In this document: positions 4,625 to 7,249 of the stretch, one piece after another
Layout of the letters: every line of letters begins with the position of its first letter
Numbering within the stretch: position 1 is the stretch's first letter
Assembly: GCA_014383605.1 (NCBI GenBank)
Contig: JACNHM010000384.1
Coordinates: forward strand, 1-7,249
Direction: 5' to 3'
DNA from: Chloroflexota bacterium
GTDB lineage: Bacteria; Chloroflexota; Anaerolineae; UBA3071
Length of the DNA: 7,249 nt
The notes under the pieces: generated by a model
The model's database searches: none
Told to the model about the DNA's origin: nothing
What the model saw: the letters and a program-made list of their open reading frames with translations, nothing else
Made by a program: the position numbers and the translations under genes

Positions 4625-7150
4625 CTACCCTGTTTCCGGAAACAGAGCCCCTGTCGGCCCCGTGCCAGCAGGGGCTTGTTGCATTAGCCCTTCTACCCGA
4701 AGGCTGGAAACCGCCAGCAAACCCAGCAGATAGACCGCCACCGCCAGGCCCATCACCACAGCGAAGCCGTAGGACTGGGCCAGCATCACGGCCAGGATGG
4801 AACCCAGCACGGAGGCAAAGCCGTTGACGGCCCAGGCCCAGGGGACGAGGGGACGGTTCACCGCCTCCACCAGCCGCACGCCCAGCGGGAAGGGCATGCC
4901 CATGCACAGTCCCAGCGGGGCCAGCAGTCCAATGGAGAGCGCCGCCCGCGCCGGCAGGGGCCAGGGCAGCGTGGCCCGGGACAGCGGCGGCAGCAGGAAG
5001 ATGTAGATCACCACCAGCAGCCCCAGGAGCGGGATCATCCAGCGCTGGCCACGGCCGGGCTCGGGCCACAGCCTGCCGCTGAGGAAGCTGCCCAGGCCCG
5101 AGAAGACCAGCAGAGCGAACAGCACCACCGAGAGCGAGTAGGTGGGGTGACCCAGATACAGGATGAAGCGCTGCATCAGCCCCATCTCCACGAACATGAA
5201 GCCGATGCCCAGGGCGGCAAAGTAAGCCAGGAAGCGGCGGCTGCCGCGGGTGGTCAGTCCGGCGCGCCGGAAGCGGAACAGCGGCCAGAGGATCAGCACC
5301 GCCGCCAGCACCAGCGCCTGCACCAGGATGATGGTCAGCGTCAGCTTGCCGGAGCGGAAGTCGCCGAAGTTGGTCCAGCCGTAGTACTCGAAGAAGAAGG
5401 GGCGGTCGTCGGTGGTCGGCGTCACGTCCAGCGGGTAGTCGCGGTAGAATTGCTGCCGGTCCGTGGCCTGGAAGAAGCGCACGAACCAGTTGGCGGGATC
5501 ATCCATGTCCGGCGCGTAGATCACCTCGAAATCCAGCGGCGCGCAGATGGCCCGCAAGCGTCCGATCTCCTCGGCGCTGAAGGGTGAGTTCTTCATCAAG
5601 AAGGTGGAGGTGTCGCCGGCCCGCACCACGGCGAAGTGCCGGGCGCTGTCCCGTATCCCCCGCTGCTCCAGCGCCGTGGCCCCCAGGGTCACCAGGCGGA
5701 AGGCCTGGCGCGGCGGCTCGAAGTACCAGCGCCCCACGGTCAGCACGCCGTCGGGGCTCAGGTGATCCAGGTAGTCGTGGAAGGCCTCCAGCGTGTAGAG
5801 GTAATTCTCGCTCAAGCTGTAGGCGCCCGACGAGGCCGCCGCCCAGGTGTCCACCTGCGAGAACTGGATGATGTCGTACTGCTCCCGCGAGCGGCTGACG
5901 AAGTTGCGCCCCTCGGCCACCTGCACGTCCACCTGCGGATAATCCGTGTACAGGCCGCCGCTGAACTTCCGGTACTTCCCCTTGACCAGATCCACGATGA
6001 GCGGGTTGATCTCGGCGCCGGTGATCTGCTGCGCGCCGTTGTAGAGCGCGGTGAGCACGTCCACGCCGCCGCCGGGGCCGATGATCAGCGCCTTGCCGCC
6101 GGGATGAAGCTGATAGGCCAGACTGGCGGGGGTGTAGTTGAGGTAACGCATCTCCTCCAGATCGCCGCTCCAGCGGTTGATGGTGGTGATGGCCGCACCG
6201 TCAATGGTGATGAACATCTCCTCCGGCGTGTAGCCGCTGTAAGCGCTGCTGAGACCCCAGGCCAGCCCGCCCGTGTTAGGCTCCCACATCACGTCCACGC
6301 GGGCGAAGGGCGTCCAGCCGGTGTACTGCAACTCCAGCTCCGGATGGGCGGCTTTATCCTGCGCGGCGCTCAGCGGCTTGCTGGGCGGGATGTAGAGGGG
6401 GAAGAGACGGTCGGCGAAGGGGATGGCGATGGTCAATGCTACCACGTAGGCAAGGAGGATGAAGGAACCGCGTGTTCGTGATGCGTGATGCGTGATACGT
6501 GGTGCGTGTTGCGTGGTGCGTGCACCGTCATCATCTGTAGGGGCGGGGCTTGTACCTGCCCTCTGCGTGGCGCGTGTGCCCAGGCCGAAGAGCAGGGCCG
6601 CCAGGGCTGCGCCCAGCGCGGCCAGCAGCACGACGCCCTGTCCCGGCAGCGTGTAGAGCGCCGCCACCACGGCCAGACAGCCCAGCCCGGCGCCCAGCAG
6701 ATCGGCGAAGTAGAGGGAACTGATCTCCTTGGCCCAGGCGGACAGCGCCGTGCCCAGGGTGAGCCCGGCGAAGAAGTAGGGCAGCACCACCACCGCGTAG
6801 TAGGCCAGCAGATAGGCCACGTGGCGCGGCTCGGTGATGGCCAGCGGATCGAGGGGGATGCGCACCATCAGGGCGAAGCTGACGACCACGCTGAGGGAAA
6901 AGAGCGCGGCCCAACGGCGCAGGCGGCCGTAGATGTCGCCTTGCAGCAACGACGGCCGCACGGCCAGCAGCGTGCCGCTGGCGCCGAACCCCAGCAGCGC
7001 GGTGCTGATGACCATGAAGGCCAGATGATACCAGAGCGAGACGGAGAAGATGCGGGTGAGGGCGATCTCCAGGAGCAGCACGCTCATGGAGGTGGTGAAG
7101 ACCCCCAGGTAGAGCGGCCAGGCGCGGCGGCGAAGGGTTGTAGCGGTCAA
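4625..7150 (-). CDS. Polytopic membrane protein with spermidine-synthase-like domain
   Basis: The product is about 841 aa. From the N-terminus it has about seven hydrophobic helices (roughly 12-31, 42-63, 81-97, 111-135, 147-167, 171-190, 228-245), then a soluble spermidine-synthase/methyltransferase-like domain (about 340-490). About seven more helices follow (603-625, 640-660, 670-691, 703-722, 734-756, 773-793, 794-817). In the soluble domain IIGPGGGVDVLTAL (356-369), GAEINP (378-383), AEGRNF (412-417) and YDIIQFSQVD (425-434) mark the nucleotide-binding Rossmann fold. The catalytic DxxDP-type stretch of true aminopropyltransferases reads FSQVDTW, so polyamine synthesis is doubtful; the true substrate is unknown. 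A TTG start (7148-7150) is chosen because AAGGAGA lies 5-6 nt upstream. A GTG at 7183 is in frame but lacks a ribosome-binding site. Residues 191-228 are repeat-derived. The gene converges on the hicA remnant 13 bp away. Confidence 0.85.
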   Translation of the reverse strand: MTATTLRRRAWPLYLGVFTTSMSVLLLEIALTRIFSVSLWYHLAFMVISTALLGFGASGTLLAVRPSLLQGDIYGRLRRWAALFSLSVVVSFALMVRIPLDPLAITEPRHVAYLLAYYAVVVLPYFFAGLTLGTALSAWAKEISSLYFADLLGAGLGCLAVVAALYTLPGQGVVLLAALGAALAALLFGLGTRATQRAGTSPAPTDDDGARTTQHAPRITHHASRTRGSFILLAYVVALTIAIPFADRLFPLYIPPSKPLSAAQDKAAHPELELQYTGWTPFARVDVMWEPNTGGLAWGLSSAYSGYTPEEMFITIDGAAITTINRWSGDLEEMRYLNYTPASLAYQLHPGGKALIIGPGGGVDVLTALYNGAQQITGAEINPLIVDLVKGKYRKFSGGLYTDYPQVDVQVAEGRNFVSRSREQYDIIQFSQVDTWAAASSGAYSLSENYLYTLEAFHDYLDHLSPDGVLTVGRWYFEPPRQAFRLVTLGATALEQRGIRDSARHFAVVRAGDTSTFLMKNSPFSAEEIGRLRAICAPLDFEVIYAPDMDDPANWFVRFFQATDRQQFYRDYPLDVTPTTDDRPFFFEYYGWTNFGDFRSGKLTLTIILVQALVLAAVLILWPLFRFRRAGLTTRGSRRFLAYFAALGIGFMFVEMGLMQRFILYLGHPTYSLSVVLFALLVFSGLGSFLSGRLWPEPGRGQRWMIPLLGLLVVIYIFLLPPLSRATLPWPLPARAALSIGLLAPLGLCMGMPFPLGVRLVEAVNRPLVPWAWAVNGFASVLGSILAVMLAQSYGFAVVMGLAVAVYLLGLLAVSSLRVEGLMQQAPAGTGPTGALFPETG
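4630..4676. terminator. Palindrome plus hairpin at the convergent gene ends
   Basis: A perfect 16-nt palindrome, CTGTTTCCGGAAACAG (4630-4645), abuts a hairpin with 8-bp arms AGCCCCTG (4646-4653) and CAGGGGCT (4669-4676). On the plus strand this follows the hicA remnant and precedes TTGTTG, a weak T-tract, so it could end hicBA transcription. It also encodes the last residues of the membrane protein (APAGTGPTGALFPETG). That tail therefore looks like terminator or repeat sequence read as protein. Confidence 0.4.
6473..6526. repeat. 7-bp tandem repeat inside the SpeE-like gene
   Basis: Six consecutive units of GTGNTRC type run from 6478 to 6519 (GTGATGC, GTGATGC, GTGATAC, GTGGTGC, GTGTTGC, GTGGTGC), with partial units on both sides. 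The sequence is of the ATCACGCATCACGC type usually seen between genes. Six 7-bp units make 42 bp, a multiple of three, so the reading frame survives. It translates as a Thr/His/Arg/Ala-rich stretch within residues 191-228, a linker between predicted helices 6 and 7. Confidence 0.75.
6537..6561. repeat. GTAGGGGCGGG-type inverted repeat inside the SpeE-like gene
   Basis: GTAGGGGCGGGG (6537-6548) is followed after 6 nt by CCTGCCC (6555-6561), giving a short hairpin with one G-T pair. This matches the style of a dispersed intergenic repeat found in Chloroflexota and cyanobacteria (from memory). It sits 10 bp from the 7-bp tandem repeat and lies in the same linker-coding segment of the membrane protein, so two repeat families have piled up at one coding site. 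Confidence 0.5.
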
Positions 7151-7206
7151 AGGATGTCTCCTTGGATTGTGGATTGTGTTCACTGGCTTGGCCGCCAGCG
7201 GCTCAC

Positions 7207-7235
7207 ATTATACCCTGCCTTGCGGTGCTGGGCAA
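7207..7235 (-). promoter_or_regulatory. Sigma-70 promoter of the SpeE-like membrane gene
   Basis: On the minus strand TTGCCC (7230-7235) and a perfect TATAAT (7207-7212) are separated by 17 nt. Transcription would start near 7200, giving a leader of about 50 nt to the TTG start. The leader contains a small hairpin (CTGGC/GCCAG at 7183-7187 and 7194-7198) over the in-frame GTG. This placement favours the downstream TTG as the real start. Confidence 0.65.
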
Positions 7236-7249
7236 GGCACAGACGGCGA

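Noticed and set aside
5636..6481. Plus-strand 281-codon frame opposite the SpeE-like gene
   Set aside because: It is a complement shadow with no ribosome-binding site or motif; the minus-strand gene here has clear domains.
6478..6519. CRISPR-like repeats (also considered at 1045-1185 and 424-459)
   Set aside because: Units are only 7-10 bp, contiguous and without spacers, and no cas gene is present.

Overview
The window is GC-rich bacterial DNA. It reads as a patchwork of conserved metabolic and membrane genes, toxin-antitoxin (TA) modules, gene fragments and several unrelated families of short intergenic repeats. Ferredoxin-dependent IorAB points to an anaerobic or facultative lifestyle. 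Together with a polytopic SpeE-like protein and the style and density of the repeats, this suggests an uncultured Chloroflexota (Anaerolineae-like) lineage. That assignment is an inference; there is no rRNA or marker gene here.

Layout: 1-120 (-) is the N-terminus of a calcineurin-like metallophosphoesterase that loses family resemblance after about 24 codons. 121-293 holds two G/C-rich hairpins in opposite orientation and no gene. 294-419 (-) is a C-terminal fragment resembling the end of a TIR-type or similar signalling protein. 424-459 is a 9-bp tandem repeat that contains the iorB stop codon. iorB (449-1036, -) and iorA (1193-3007, -) encode the two subunits of indolepyruvate (aryl-pyruvate):ferredoxin oxidoreductase; the 156 bp between them are filled with a degenerate repeat. 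Immediately upstream on the same strand lie a PIN-domain toxin with an unusual cysteine-rich C-terminus (3039-3653) and a long Phd/YefM-type antitoxin (3650-4078), overlapping by ATGA. A well-formed promoter with a candidate operator precedes the antitoxin. About 50 bp away a second well-formed promoter fires the other way into a hicB gene (4262-4504), which runs out of frame into the 3' half of a hicA toxin (4450-4611). This looks like a hicBA module collapsed by an internal deletion. From 7150 down to 4625 (-) lies a roughly 841-residue membrane protein with a spermidine-synthase-like domain between two membrane blocks; its own promoter is at 7207-7235.

How the genes work together: phd-PIN-iorA-iorB is a same-strand run with a 4-bp overlap, a 31-bp gap and a 156-bp gap. 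No separate promoter is obvious in the gap before iorA, so the aryl-pyruvate oxidoreductase may be transcribed at least partly from the autoregulated TA promoter. The two TA loci are divergent and share one control region. The membrane SpeE-like gene converges on the hicA remnant, with palindromic sequence at the meeting point.

The most notable items are the collapsed hicBA locus, the PIN plus zinc-ribbon-like toxin wired to iorAB, and an in-frame block of intergenic-type repeats inside the SpeE-like coding sequence.
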